Source of the DNA: JBLIDK01 sp047632595 | Lineage (GTDB): Bacteria > Bacteroidota > Bacteroidia > Sphingobacteriales > Sphingobacteriaceae | Direction: 5' to 3' | NCBI GenBank assembly: GCA_047632595.1 | Contig: JBLIDK010000002.1 | Coordinates: 27,597 to 91,596 of the forward strand | Length of the DNA stretch: 64,000 nucleotides | Shown here: positions 35,881 to 44,369 of the stretch, piece after piece | How positions within the stretch are numbered: position 1 is the stretch's first letter | How the letters are laid out: every line of letters starts with the position of its first letter | Position numbers and translations under genes: made by a program | The notes under the pieces: generated by a model | Told to the model about the DNA's origin: nothing | The model's database searches: none | The model's input: the letters and a program-made list of their open reading frames with translations, nothing else

Positions 35881-36464
35881 ATCAGTTCTTTTCGAATTTT
35901 ATTAATAATAGAATTAATTTGAGGAATTAAAGCTGTTTCTCCAGAATTATCAATAAGGTAATTAGCTTTTTTAATTTTTTCTTCTTGAGGAATTTGCTTG
36001 TTTAAACGTGCTTTTATATCAACGGTTGCAAAACCGTCTCTCTTTCGAACCCGGTCTAATAGAGTGGCAACTGGAGCATGCACTACAATTACTGCATTCA
36101 GCTCATTTTCAATACCTGTTTCGTAAATCAGGGCGCTTTCTTTTAATACAATTTCACTAGACTGTTTAGCTGCCCAAGCAAAATAATCTTTCTTAACCTC
36201 AGGGTGAATTATGGCATTTAGTTTTTTCAATTTGGCCTCATTATTGAAAACAATTGTTGAAAGGTGAGTGGTATTTAAAAGACCATGCATAAAAGTATCA
36301 GATCCAAATACCTCAATTAACTTTTGATGTATTTCATTACTTTCTGACATCAGTATTTTGGCTCTTTTATCTGAATTATAGCAGGGGATACCCATTAGTT
36401 CCACGATTTTTGCAACCGTTGACTTCCCGCTTCCCATATTTCCTGTTAAACCTAAATGAAACAT
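35877..36464 (-). CDS. coaE: Dephospho-CoA kinase
   Basis: A 195-residue P-loop kinase for the last step of coenzyme A synthesis. GLTGNMGSGKSTVAKI (residues 5-20) is the ATP-binding loop. NSDKRAKIL holds the substrate-binding Asp, and IIHPEVKKDY the conserved Pro-Glu region. A LID-type segment RVRKRDGFATVDIKARLNKQIP follows. Length is usual. It overlaps the YbbR-like gene by one base and the nuclease gene by four, so all are cotranslated. Confidence 0.96.
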   Translation of the reverse strand: MFHLGLTGNMGSGKSTVAKIVELMGIPCYNSDKRAKILMSESNEIHQKLIEVFGSDTFMHGLLNTTHLSTIVFNNEAKLKKLNAIIHPEVKKDYFAWAAKQSSEIVLKESALIYETGIENELNAVIVVHAPVATLLDRVRKRDGFATVDIKARLNKQIPQEEKIKKANYLIDNSGETALIPQINSIINKIRKELI

Positions 36465-37435
36465 TATTTACGAATTACAAAGTTGACCTCCGAAGGTTTT
36501 AAAGTTAATGACTCCAGATAATCAGGTTTTTGAACCAATTTTATTTTCAAAGTGTTTTTTTCTTTATCCTCAGTGGATGCATCAATCACTGCCCGAAATT
36601 GTTTTGCATTAACCTTGTCATAATTGCTAAATCCAACTCGGTAGCTTACTTCAACTGTTTTTGGGTAAATTTCAAGTTGTTGTGAAGATTTCTCATTTTC
36701 AATTTGAATTGGAATTTGAATTGATCCTTCAGTAAAATGTTCAACAAATAAATTTAGAACAATATTAGTATCGAACAGCTGTATTCCTGGGTTTGTACTT
36801 GGTTTTAAAGTAATGTTTTCTTGAACATTTTCAGATAAGCGTTCAAAATTCACCATTTCTGTTTCCCAAAAATTAATAGAGCTTAATACTTCTTCAGGTC
36901 CGGCTATTTCAACACTATCGGGCTCAATAATAGGTGATTCCATAAACTGGAATTGTTGCTCAAAACTGAAAGTACCATTTAACTTTATTGGAACCTTTTT
37001 AAGAAATTTATTATCCATTTGAAGAAAAATAGTGTCTGGGGATATACTGGTAATGTTTAATTGTCGCCAACTAGATTTACCTCCGGGTAGAATCAAGTCT
37101 TTGGTTAGAACATATCTTCTTTTTTGATATTTTGTAACGTCCACTTTTAGTGAGGAAGTAAGCTGCTTGCCTCTTAACCCCATAAGTTGCCATCCAGTGC
37201 TATTTACACTAACATCTAGTTGGTTTGGCAACTCGTTAGTGATAATCATGTTTGATGGAATGGAATTATATTTAATGTCGAATGTTAAGTCGTTCGAGTA
37301 ATCTTTTGACAACGATACAAGTGTCCAGAAACTGGTTGCAATGAGCAAGCAGAAGCTAAATACAAAGATTTTTCGGCGCGTTGGCAATGAAACTTTGCTA
37401 TTTCTAGATATTATGTCTTTTAGTTTTGAAGCCAC
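36464..37435 (-). CDS. YbbR-like (CdaR-type) membrane-anchored protein
   Basis: A 323-residue protein with one N-terminal membrane anchor (about residues 23-43, KIFVFSFCLLIATSFWTLV) and a long extracytoplasmic beta-rich part. The segments NELPNQLDVSVNSTGWQLM, PDTIFLQMDNKFLKKVPIKLNG and EPDSVEIAGPEEVLSSI are typical YbbR repeats. In Firmicutes YbbR/CdaR tunes diadenylate cyclase; no cyclase gene is seen here, and in Bacteroidota the role is unclear. A hairpin separates it from yajC upstream. Confidence 0.85.
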   Translation of the reverse strand: MASKLKDIISRNSKVSLPTRRKIFVFSFCLLIATSFWTLVSLSKDYSNDLTFDIKYNSIPSNMIITNELPNQLDVSVNSTGWQLMGLRGKQLTSSLKVDVTKYQKRRYVLTKDLILPGGKSSWRQLNITSISPDTIFLQMDNKFLKKVPIKLNGTFSFEQQFQFMESPIIEPDSVEIAGPEEVLSSINFWETEMVNFERLSENVQENITLKPSTNPGIQLFDTNIVLNLFVEHFTEGSIQIPIQIENEKSSQQLEIYPKTVEVSYRVGFSNYDKVNAKQFRAVIDASTEDKEKNTLKIKLVQKPDYLESLTLKPSEVNFVIRK

Positions 37436-37446
37436 TATAAATAATA

Positions 37447-37478
37447 AACCCTAATACCGTTAGTTCGATATTAGGGTT
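37447..37478 (-). promoter_or_regulatory. Hairpin between yajC and the ybbR-like gene
   Basis: Perfect arms AACCCTAATA and TATTAGGGTT (10 bases each) surround a 12-base loop with two further pairs. On the transcribed minus strand TTATTATTTATA follows, which is T-rich but not a clean T-run. It may be a partial terminator or an RNA-processing site that sets different levels of the genes before and after it. Confidence 0.55.
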
Positions 37479-37500
37479 AAATGTAAGAATTTAAGTCTGT

Positions 37501-37818
37501 TTAATCTTTCTTGTTAAGATTTACTGATGATTCAACAGAAATACCGTTTTTAGCAAGTTTTAACGTAATGTTGTTACCAGCATCAACAATAATGTATTCT
37601 TCTTTAAGTTCAGCTATTTTAGCGTGAATACCACCTACAGTTATTATTTTATCTCCTTTTTTAAGATCACTTAAAAAATTCCTAGAGACTTTCGCCTTTT
37701 TCATTTGAGGTCGTATCATAAAAAAGTAGAATACAACGCCAATAAGAATTATTGGTAAAAAGCTTGCTATTGGATTTTCTCCGCCGCCACCTTGGCCGGC
37801 CATTAATAAATGTAACAT
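37501..37818 (-). CDS. yajC: Preprotein translocase accessory subunit YajC
   Basis: A 105-residue single-pass membrane protein that associates with SecDF. Residues about 18-37 form the membrane helix (IASFLPIILIGVVFYFFMIRP). The family motif RPQMKKAKVSRNFLSDLKKGDKIITVGGIHAKI follows in the cytoplasm. Length is usual. It lies two bases downstream of the DUF1573 gene in the nusB operon. Confidence 0.96.
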   Translation of the reverse strand: MLHLLMAGQGGGGENPIASFLPIILIGVVFYFFMIRPQMKKAKVSRNFLSDLKKGDKIITVGGIHAKIAELKEEYIIVDAGNNITLKLAKNGISVESSVNLNKKD

Positions 37819-37820
37819 AA

Positions 37821-38306
37821 TTATGGTTTTAGTACTTCGCCTTTAAGCGTTAGTATTTTTGTATTTGGGATTGTGTTTGAAACAATCGTAATCGTTTTAT
37901 TTTGAATTCCTACTTTTCCTTTACTGTCAAAAGTTACTTCAATTACATCAGATTGGCCTGGGCTAACTGGAGCTTCAGGTTTCTTTGGAACTGTACAGCC
38001 ACAAGATGCACTTGCACTAGTGATAATTAAAGGTGCTTTTCCAGTGTTTGAGAATTTGAATGTGTAGTTTACTTTTTCTCCTTCAGTAATTGTTCCAAAG
38101 TCATAAACATCATTTTCAAAAGCCATTGCTGGTAAATCTTCAGCTGCTTCAGCAACTGCAGAGCTTTCAGATATTTCAGCCGTTGCTGGGTTCTCAATCA
38201 TGTCTTTCGATACAGATGTTTCTCTTTCTTTCATAGAAGCACCTTCTTCACCGCATGATGCAAGTAAAAATGGAAGTGCTAAAAGAATAAGTGTTATTTT
38301 TTTCAT
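37821..38306 (-). CDS. DUF1573-domain lipoprotein
   Basis: A 161-residue exported lipoprotein. LILLALPFLLASC is a signal peptide ending in a lipobox with Cys at about residue 18. Residues 55-160 form one Ig-like DUF1573 domain with the FSNTGKAPLIITSASASCGCTVPKKPEAPVSPGQS core that marks this family. The function is not known. A second, non-lipidated member is encoded at 56801-57235. It sits between the isocitrate dehydrogenase gene (one-base overlap) and yajC. Confidence 0.92.
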   Translation of the reverse strand: MKKITLILLALPFLLASCGEEGASMKERETSVSKDMIENPATAEISESSAVAEAAEDLPAMAFENDVYDFGTITEGEKVNYTFKFSNTGKAPLIITSASASCGCTVPKKPEAPVSPGQSDVIEVTFDSKGKVGIQNKTITIVSNTIPNTKILTLKGEVLKP

Positions 38307-39319
38307 TAGGATACGTTTTTTAAATTATCAATTATTTTATTAGTGAATTCAGCAGTGTTTAATTCACCACCAAGATCTTTGGTTTTTGTTTTTGGATTCT
38401 TCAAAGTTAAATATAATGCTTCTGAAATCACACGTGCTTTTTCAATTTCTCCTATGTGATCTAGCATCATTATGGCAGAGCGTAATAAAGCGGTTGGGTT
38501 TGCCAATCCCTTTCCAGCAATATCAGGTGCTGAGCCATGTACTGCTTCAAAAACAGCATGATTTTTTCCAATGTTTGCTCCTGGTACTATACCCAAGCCG
38601 CCAACTAATCCTGCACATAAGTCTGAAAGAATATCGCCAAACAAGTTGGTTGTTACTATACAATCAAATTGTTCGGGCTTCGAAACTAATTGCATACTCA
38701 TGTTGTCAATAATCTTATCCTCAAATTCAATTGAAGGATATTCTTTGCTCATTTCACGGGCAATATTTAAAAACAAACCAGTGGTTTTCTTTAAAATGTT
38801 TGCCTTATGTACAACTGTAAGTTTTTTACGACCCTTTTCTTTCATGTACTCAAATGCAAAACGAATAATGTCTTCTGATCCTTTACGTGTAACTCTTGCA
38901 ATAGAATCCGCAATTTGATTTGCTTCGTCCCAAAGCTCTAAACCAGAGTATAAGCCTTCAGTGTTTTCTCTAAAAACAATTAAATCAACTCCAGTAAAAC
39001 GAGTATTAATTCCTTCTACTGAATTACTTGGACGAACATTTGCATATAAATCAAAATGTTGTCTTAATGTAATGTTTACACTTTTAAAGCCACCAGCTAA
39101 TGGAGTGGTAATTGGGCCTTTTAAGGCAATTTTATTTCTTTCTATAGATTCGAGCAATTGATCTGGAATTAGTTCATCACCTTTATCTAAAGAGACAATT
39201 CCAGCATCATGATCTTCCCAGTCAATTGGAACTTCAGCAGCTTCAAATATTCGAATAACCGAATTAACTACTTCTGGACCTATTCCGTCTCCTTTAATTA
39301 ATGTTACTGTTCTTCTCAT
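38306..39319 (-). CDS. NAD-dependent isocitrate dehydrogenase
   Basis: A 337-residue beta-decarboxylating dehydrogenase. The start VTLIKGDGIGPEVVNSVIRI is the family signature. FKSVNITLRQHFDLYANVRP has the Ser/Asn/Arg set that selects isocitrate, unlike isopropylmalate dehydrogenase. VHKANILKKTTGLF carries the catalytic Lys. EAVHGSAPDIAGKGLANPTA has Asp-Ile at the positions that favour NAD over NADP. It makes 2-oxoglutarate in the TCA cycle. It lies seven bases after nusB and overlaps the DUF1573 gene by one base. Confidence 0.9.
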   Translation of the reverse strand: MRRTVTLIKGDGIGPEVVNSVIRIFEAAEVPIDWEDHDAGIVSLDKGDELIPDQLLESIERNKIALKGPITTPLAGGFKSVNITLRQHFDLYANVRPSNSVEGINTRFTGVDLIVFRENTEGLYSGLELWDEANQIADSIARVTRKGSEDIIRFAFEYMKEKGRKKLTVVHKANILKKTTGLFLNIAREMSKEYPSIEFEDKIIDNMSMQLVSKPEQFDCIVTTNLFGDILSDLCAGLVGGLGIVPGANIGKNHAVFEAVHGSAPDIAGKGLANPTALLRSAIMMLDHIGEIEKARVISEALYLTLKNPKTKTKDLGGELNTAEFTNKIIDNLKNVS

Positions 39320-39325
39320 AAGTAT

Positions 39326-40273
39326 CTATCCTACTAATCCTCTTCCCGATTTCTTAATCTCTCCGCTTGCGGTAAAATCTTTTAATAATTTATCGATAAT
39401 ACCATTTACGAAAACTTTGCTCTTAGGAGTGCTATATGCTTTTGCAATTTCTACATACTCGTTAATTGTAACCTTAACTGGTATTGATGGGAAGTTGAAA
39501 AACTCGCAAATAGACATCTTAATCAATAGGCCATCAACAATTGCAACACGTTCAGCATCCCAATTTTTTGAATAGTCGGCTATAATTTTTGAGTATTTCT
39601 CATCCATTGCCCGAGTTTCTTGAAACAATTGAATCATAAAGTCATGGTCTTCAGGCCAATTTGGGCTAATTTCCTCCAAGCTCATATCTTCAGTAGTTTT
39701 CTTACCGATTTTATTTAAGGTGTTGTTAATCAATCCAAGAATCACCTTTTTATCAGATTCCCAATTCAAATAAATTTCGTCAAAGTGCGAATCTAAATCA
39801 TCGGAGGTGATGAATTGTTCGTTAAAATATTTTATGATTAGCAGCTTTTCAGCAGCGAAGTTGTCTGGTTCTGCAATAAATGTTGAGTATTGCTCAGAGG
39901 CTCTAAATTTCTTGAAAAGCTTGCTTGTTAATGCTGCGTCGTTAAAATCGTCTAATTTATATTTCCTTAAGTATTTTTCTAAAGAAATATTTGAAGTTAA
40001 AGTTTTAACAAATTGACTGTTAGCTACTTTTTCGGTAGCAATTTTATCTTCTTCAGAAGGAATGTGTTTTTGCTTTCGCTGAATTACATCAATTTCCTCG
40101 AAGTTTAAGACATCGATAAATAGCTTTAATGCAACAGCATAAAAATGTTTAATTTGTAGTGTACTTTTCTCCATTTCACTATCCCAAAACTTAGTGTCAT
40201 CAGGATTTTGACTTTGATGCAAAGCATACAAATTTTGAAGAACTCTAACGCGTAATTGCCTTCTATTTAGCAT
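39326..40273 (-). CDS. nusB: Transcription antitermination factor NusB (extended)
   Basis: A 315-residue protein, over twice the length of E. coli NusB (139). The start LNRRQLRVRVLQNLYALHQSQN resembles NusB helix one. The C-terminal 120 residues (YSKNWDAERVAIVDGLLIKMSICEFFNFPSIPVKVTINEYVEIAKAYSTPKSKVFVNGIIDKLL) are the conserved NusB domain end. The middle is a charged helical insertion seen in Bacteroidota homologues. NusB supports antitermination of rRNA transcription. It is the promoter-proximal gene of the operon ending at 34784. Confidence 0.92.
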   Translation of the reverse strand: MLNRRQLRVRVLQNLYALHQSQNPDDTKFWDSEMEKSTLQIKHFYAVALKLFIDVLNFEEIDVIQRKQKHIPSEEDKIATEKVANSQFVKTLTSNISLEKYLRKYKLDDFNDAALTSKLFKKFRASEQYSTFIAEPDNFAAEKLLIIKYFNEQFITSDDLDSHFDEIYLNWESDKKVILGLINNTLNKIGKKTTEDMSLEEISPNWPEDHDFMIQLFQETRAMDEKYSKIIADYSKNWDAERVAIVDGLLIKMSICEFFNFPSIPVKVTINEYVEIAKAYSTPKSKVFVNGIIDKLLKDFTASGEIKKSGRGLVG

Positions 40274-40310
40274 GTGTCAACGAACGATTTATTGGCATTA
40301 AATTGAACTG

Positions 40311-40318
40311 CAAAGTTA
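40311..40318 (-). promoter_or_regulatory. -7 element upstream of nusB
   Basis: The minus strand reads TAACTTTG, matching TAnnTTTG, 38 bases before the ATG. A TTG occurs 22 bases upstream (40343-40341), slightly wider than the 20 seen at other promoters here. Confidence 0.5.
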
Positions 40319-40535
40319 GGGTTTTATTAATATAATAGATCAATAATCTAAGAAAACATTGGCTAATTAATATACCCAACTCTTTTAAGTCTTACGTAGT
40401 GAGGTTTGAATGTTTTGATGATCAGGAGTGTCTCTGACACGTTGTTTGTAGCACTAATTATTATATTTGGATTGAATATTAGAGGGCGTTTATTAATAAA
40501 CCATAGTTTGTTTTATAACCTTAACTTATTACTGT

Positions 40536-40543
40536 TAATTTTG
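40536..40543 (+). promoter_or_regulatory. -7 element directly before a glycosyltransferase start
   Basis: TAATTTTG lies six bases before the ATG at 40550. Transcription from it would begin within about three bases of the start codon and give an essentially leaderless mRNA. No -33 TTG at 20 bases. Confidence 0.45.
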
Positions 40544-40549
40544 CAATCA

Positions 40550-41257
40550 ATGCAACTAAGTATCATCATCCCAACATATAACGAGGCGGGCAATATTGTC
40601 GCTTTGATAAACTACCTAAAGTTACATGGGAAAGATTCTGTTAAAGAAATAATAGTTAGTGATTGTCACAGTACAGACGATACGGTTAAACTGGCTCATG
40701 ACCTTGGTGCAATAGCTAAAGTTTCGCCAAAAAGGGGTAGAGCGGCACAAATGAATTATGGGGCTTCTTTAGCCACTTCTTCAATCTATTATTTTGTACA
40801 TGCAGACTGTTTACCGCCAGAATCTTTTGTTCAGGATATAAAAGAATCAATAGAAAACGGATATGAACTTGGAGGATTTATTTCTGAGTACAATTCAGAA
40901 GATTTGAACATGAAACTGAATGCCTTTTTTACTCAGTTTGATTGGTTGGTGAACAGGGGCGGAGATCAAACCATGTTTACAACAAAGAATCTTTTTGAAG
41001 AAATAAATGGTTTTGATGAGACCTATATGATAATGGAGGATTACGATTTTGTTAAACGAGCTCGAAAAACTCATCCTTTTAACGTCATTCAAAAATCTGT
41101 TAAAATTTCTACGAGAAAGTATGATAACAATAGCTACTTCCAAGTAAATTTTGCGAATTTTGTGGTTTTTAGCATGTATCTTATCGGCTTTAAGCCAAAA
41201 ACACTGCTTAAAACTTATAAAAACTTAATTAATCACCCAAAAGCCGAAGCGGTTTAA
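40550..41257 (+). CDS. Family 2 glycosyltransferase (TIGR04283-like)
   Basis: A 235-residue GT-A enzyme. MQLSIIIPTYNEAGNI opens the domain. IIVSDCHSTDDTVKLA carries the donor-binding Asp, and PKRGRAAQMNYGASLA and YYFVHADCLPP (H-A-D as the metal motif) follow. MIMEDYDFVKRARK holds the acceptor-side acidic pair. The order matches the short TIGR04283 transferases. The frame continues upstream to 40406, but those 48 residues are not family-like and a promoter box precedes the ATG at 40550, so I chose that start. Acceptor unknown. Confidence 0.88.
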   Translation: MQLSIIIPTYNEAGNIVALINYLKLHGKDSVKEIIVSDCHSTDDTVKLAHDLGAIAKVSPKRGRAAQMNYGASLATSSIYYFVHADCLPPESFVQDIKESIENGYELGGFISEYNSEDLNMKLNAFFTQFDWLVNRGGDQTMFTTKNLFEEINGFDETYMIMEDYDFVKRARKTHPFNVIQKSVKISTRKYDNNSYFQVNFANFVVFSMYLIGFKPKTLLKTYKNLINHPKAEAV

Positions 41258-41266
41258 GAGTAAAAT

Positions 41267-42328
41267 ATGGACAAAGCTATTATAAGTGGTATTCAACAAG
41301 TAGGTATCGGAATTCCAAGCGTGTACGAAGCATGGGCTTGGTACCGAAAAAACTTTGGTTTTAACATCCCAATTTTTGATGAAGCGGCAGAAGCTCCTTT
41401 TATGATTCCTTATACAGGAAATACAGTGCAAAGCCGACATGCAATTCTTGCAATGAACCTTGGTGGTGGAGGAGGTTTCGAAATATGGCAATACACTAGT
41501 CGCGAGCCACAATTACCAATTTTTGAACCATTACTGGGAGATTTAGGTATTAATATAGCTAAAGTCAAAACCTCAGATATTCAAAAATCATTTACAGAAT
41601 TAAAAAGCGCTGGAGTTAAAATGCTTACCGACGTGGTTAAAGATCCAAATGGCCAGGAGCACTTTTTTGTAGAAGACCCATACGGAAACACTTTTGAATT
41701 GGTTTATGGAAAAGACTGGTTTTCGAGAGTAAAATCAACTTGTGGTGGACTTTTAGGTTCAATTATTGGAGTTTCTGATATTGAAAAATCATTAACTCTT
41801 TATAGAGATATTTTAGGTTACGATGAGGTTGTTTACGATAAAACAGGTCAATTCGAAGATTTAAACGCACTTAAAGGCGGAGATAAAACATTTAGAAGAA
41901 TGCTTTTAACTCACAGCCAAGAACGGAAAGGACGTTTTAGTAAACTATTAGGACCATCAACTATTGAATTAATTCAAGTTACAGATAGAGAGCCTAAGAA
42001 GATTTTTGAAAACAGATTTTGGGGAGATAGAGGTTTCATTCACCTATGTTTTGATGTAAGTAACATGAAGTCGCTACAAGCTATTTGCGAAAAAGGAGGA
42101 TACAATTTCACCGTAGATAGTTTGGATAACTTTGATATGGGCGAAGCTGCCGGTCATTTTTCTTATATTGAAGATGCTGATGGTACACTAATTGAGTTTG
42201 TTGAAGCATATAGAATTCCAATAATGAAGAAGATTGGTTGGTATTTAAATCTTCAAAAACGCGCTGCAGATAAACCGCTTCCAGCGTGGATGTTAAAGAC
42301 CTTAAAATTTGGCGCTCATAAGGATTAA
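41267..42328 (+). CDS. Tandem VOC (glyoxalase/dioxygenase fold) protein
   Basis: A 353-residue protein with two vicinal-oxygen-chelate modules. The first runs from IQQVGIGIPSVYEAWAWYRKNFGF to DPYGNTFELVYG. The second runs from SIIGVSDIEKSLTLYRDILGYDEV to EDADGTLIEFVEA. Metal ligands would be His/Glu in these strands (HFFVEDPYGNTFEL, GFIHLCFDV, LIEFVEA). Substrate and reaction are unknown; a dioxygenase or isomerase acting on a small molecule is plausible. It starts nine bases after the glycosyltransferase stop. Confidence 0.8.
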   Translation: MDKAIISGIQQVGIGIPSVYEAWAWYRKNFGFNIPIFDEAAEAPFMIPYTGNTVQSRHAILAMNLGGGGGFEIWQYTSREPQLPIFEPLLGDLGINIAKVKTSDIQKSFTELKSAGVKMLTDVVKDPNGQEHFFVEDPYGNTFELVYGKDWFSRVKSTCGGLLGSIIGVSDIEKSLTLYRDILGYDEVVYDKTGQFEDLNALKGGDKTFRRMLLTHSQERKGRFSKLLGPSTIELIQVTDREPKKIFENRFWGDRGFIHLCFDVSNMKSLQAICEKGGYNFTVDSLDNFDMGEAAGHFSYIEDADGTLIEFVEAYRIPIMKKIGWYLNLQKRAADKPLPAWMLKTLKFGAHKD

Positions 42329-42393
42329 GTGCGAAATAAAGGGAGTGGGCGAAATTGCCCTCACTATCACTCTACTTAATTGCTACAAATAAT

Positions 42394-42401
42394 TACTTTT
42401 G
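42394..42401 (+). promoter_or_regulatory. -7 element upstream of the aldolase gene
   Basis: TACTTTTG matches TAnnTTTG and lies 24 bases before the ATG. No TTG at 20 bases upstream. Confidence 0.45.
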
Positions 42402-42425
42402 CATAATATTAAATGAGAATAGAGC

Positions 42426-43484
42426 ATGTCATTAGCTAACATTGAAAAATTATTAGGATCGCAAGCAGATAATTTATTGAATCACAAATGTGCGACAATA
42501 GATAAAAGCCGTATTCAACTTCCTGGTCCTGATTTCATTGACAGAACCTGGTACCACAGTAATAGAAACCCGCAAGTGTTAAACAGCTTAGCTGCTTTAC
42601 ATGGTGCAGGTAGACTGGCAAACACTGGTTATGTTAGTATTTTGCCTGTAGATCAAGGTGTCGAACATACTGCTGGCGCATCTTTCGCGCCAAACCCTGA
42701 TTATTTCGATCCCGAAAACATTGTGAAATTAGCAATTGAAGGTGGTTGTAATGGTGTTGCCTCTACTTTTGGCGCATTAGCATCTGTTTCTAGAAAATAC
42801 GCTCATAAAATTCCTTTTATTGTAAAAATTAATCACAACGAGCTACTTACTTATCCAAATACATTTGATCAAATAATGTTTGGTTCAATTAAAGAAGCTT
42901 GGAATATGGGAGCTACTGCAGTAGGTGCAACTATATATTTTGGTTCTCCAGAAAGCAACAGACAAATAATGGAAGTTGCTGAGGCATTTGAATATGCACA
43001 CGAATTAGGAATGGCAACAATATTATGGTGCTATACTCGTAACAGTGGTTTCAAAAAAGATGGAGTAGATTATCACGTAAGTGCTGATTTAACATCTCAA
43101 GCAAACCATTTGGGAGTAACTATACAAGCAGATATTATAAAACAAAAACTACCTGAAAACAACGGCGGTTTTAAGAATTTGAATTTCGGTAAAACACACG
43201 ATAAGGTATATACGGAATTGAATACGGATCATCCAATTGACTTATGTAGATATCAAGTAGCTAATTGCTTTATGGGCCGTGCAGGATTAATTAATTCTGG
43301 TGGAGCTAGTCAAGGTGATGGCGATTTAGAAGCTGCTGTAGCAACGGCAGTTATAAACAAAAGGGCAGGTGGAACTGGACTTATTTCTGGAAGAAAAGCT
43401 TTTCAGAAACCTTTAAAAGAAGGAATACACTTATTAAATACTATTCAAGACGTTTACTTGAATGATGAAATAACTGTAGCATAA
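42426..43484 (+). CDS. fbaB: Class I fructose-bisphosphate aldolase
   Basis: A 352-residue aldolase of the FbaB/DhnA type. It cleaves fructose 1,6-bisphosphate or runs the reverse reaction in gluconeogenesis through a Schiff-base lysine. GYVSILPVDQGVEHTAGASF is the family start of the barrel. GGCNGVASTFGALASVSRKYAHKIPFIVKINHNE carries conserved Lys residues, and MGATAVGATIYFGSPES and SGGASQGDGDLEAAV (phosphate binding) follow. The sequence is complete. It seems to be a single-gene unit or to be read with accD, which begins 33 bases later. Confidence 0.92.
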   Translation: MSLANIEKLLGSQADNLLNHKCATIDKSRIQLPGPDFIDRTWYHSNRNPQVLNSLAALHGAGRLANTGYVSILPVDQGVEHTAGASFAPNPDYFDPENIVKLAIEGGCNGVASTFGALASVSRKYAHKIPFIVKINHNELLTYPNTFDQIMFGSIKEAWNMGATAVGATIYFGSPESNRQIMEVAEAFEYAHELGMATILWCYTRNSGFKKDGVDYHVSADLTSQANHLGVTIQADIIKQKLPENNGGFKNLNFGKTHDKVYTELNTDHPIDLCRYQVANCFMGRAGLINSGGASQGDGDLEAAVATAVINKRAGGTGLISGRKAFQKPLKEGIHLLNTIQDVYLNDEITVA

Positions 43485-43517
43485 ATTGCTATATTAGTAT
43501 TGCTTTAAATAAAATAT

Positions 43518-44369
43518 ATGAGTTGGTTTAAGCGCGTTCGCGAAGGTATTTTAACATCTACGGAAGAAAAAAAAGAAACCCCTGAAGGGATTTGGAAAAA
43601 GTGTCCAAGTTGTAAAGAGGTGTTGCACAGAGAAGAAACTGCAGATAATTTATTTGTTTGTGTAAACTGTAACCACCACATGCGTGTAGGTTCAGAAGTG
43701 TATTTTAATATCTTTTTTGACGAAGGTAAATACACAGAGCTTTTTGCAAATCTTCAAGCAGGTGACCCGCTAAAATTTGAAGACACTAAAAAATATAAAG
43801 AGCGTTTAGTAGCTGCTCAGAAAAAAACCAATTTAAAAGACGCTATGCGCGTTGCATATGGTAAAGTTAATGGCCGCCCGTTAATGATTGACTGTATGGA
43901 TTTTTCATTTATTGGGGGTTCAATGGGGTCGGTTGTAGGAGAGAAAATATCTCGCTCAATAGATGTTTGTATTGAAAAGAAAATACCTTTGATGATTATT
44001 TCTCAAAGTGGTGGAGCTAGAATGATGGAAGCTGCATTTTCATTAATGCAAATGGCTAAATCTTCAGCAAAACTAGCGCGACTAGGTGAGGCAAAACTTC
44101 CTTATATCAGTTTCTTAACAGATCCAACTACAGGTGGAGTTACTGCATCTTATGCCATGCTTGGAGATATAAATATTTCAGAACCAGGAGCCTTAATTGG
44201 TTTTGCAGGACCTCGAGTTATTAAAGAAACAATAGGTAAAGATCTTCCAAAAGGCTTTCAAAGTGCAGAATTTGTTAAGGAAGCTGGATTCTTAGATTTC
44301 ATTGTTCCAAGACATGAGTTAAAAGAAAAAGTAGGTCAGATGTTGTTTTATTTTAATCCTGAGAAATAG
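43518..44369 (+). CDS. accD: Acetyl-CoA carboxylase carboxyltransferase, beta subunit
   Basis: A 283-residue enzyme subunit that transfers CO2 from biotin to acetyl-CoA in fatty acid synthesis. The N-terminal zinc ribbon is complete (WKKCPSCKEVL ... FVCVNCNHHMRV). The crotonase-like core includes SQSGGARMMEAAFSLMQMAK and TDPTTGGVTASYAMLGDI, which form the oxyanion and acyl-CoA sites. Length is usual. accA is elsewhere. A long repeat-containing spacer follows. Confidence 0.98.
   Translation: MSWFKRVREGILTSTEEKKETPEGIWKKCPSCKEVLHREETADNLFVCVNCNHHMRVGSEVYFNIFFDEGKYTELFANLQAGDPLKFEDTKKYKERLVAAQKKTNLKDAMRVAYGKVNGRPLMIDCMDFSFIGGSMGSVVGEKISRSIDVCIEKKIPLMIISQSGGARMMEAAFSLMQMAKSSAKLARLGEAKLPYISFLTDPTTGGVTASYAMLGDINISEPGALIGFAGPRVIKETIGKDLPKGFQSAEFVKEAGFLDFIVPRHELKEKVGQMLFYFNPEK

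Noticed and set aside
40406..40549. N-terminal extension of the glycosyltransferase
   Set aside because: The 48 extra residues are hydrophobic and not family-like, and a -7 promoter box lies within them just before the better ATG.
42345..42370. Possible terminator before the aldolase gene
   Set aside because: AGTGGGC and GCCCTCACT pair only with a two-base bulge and no T-run follows.
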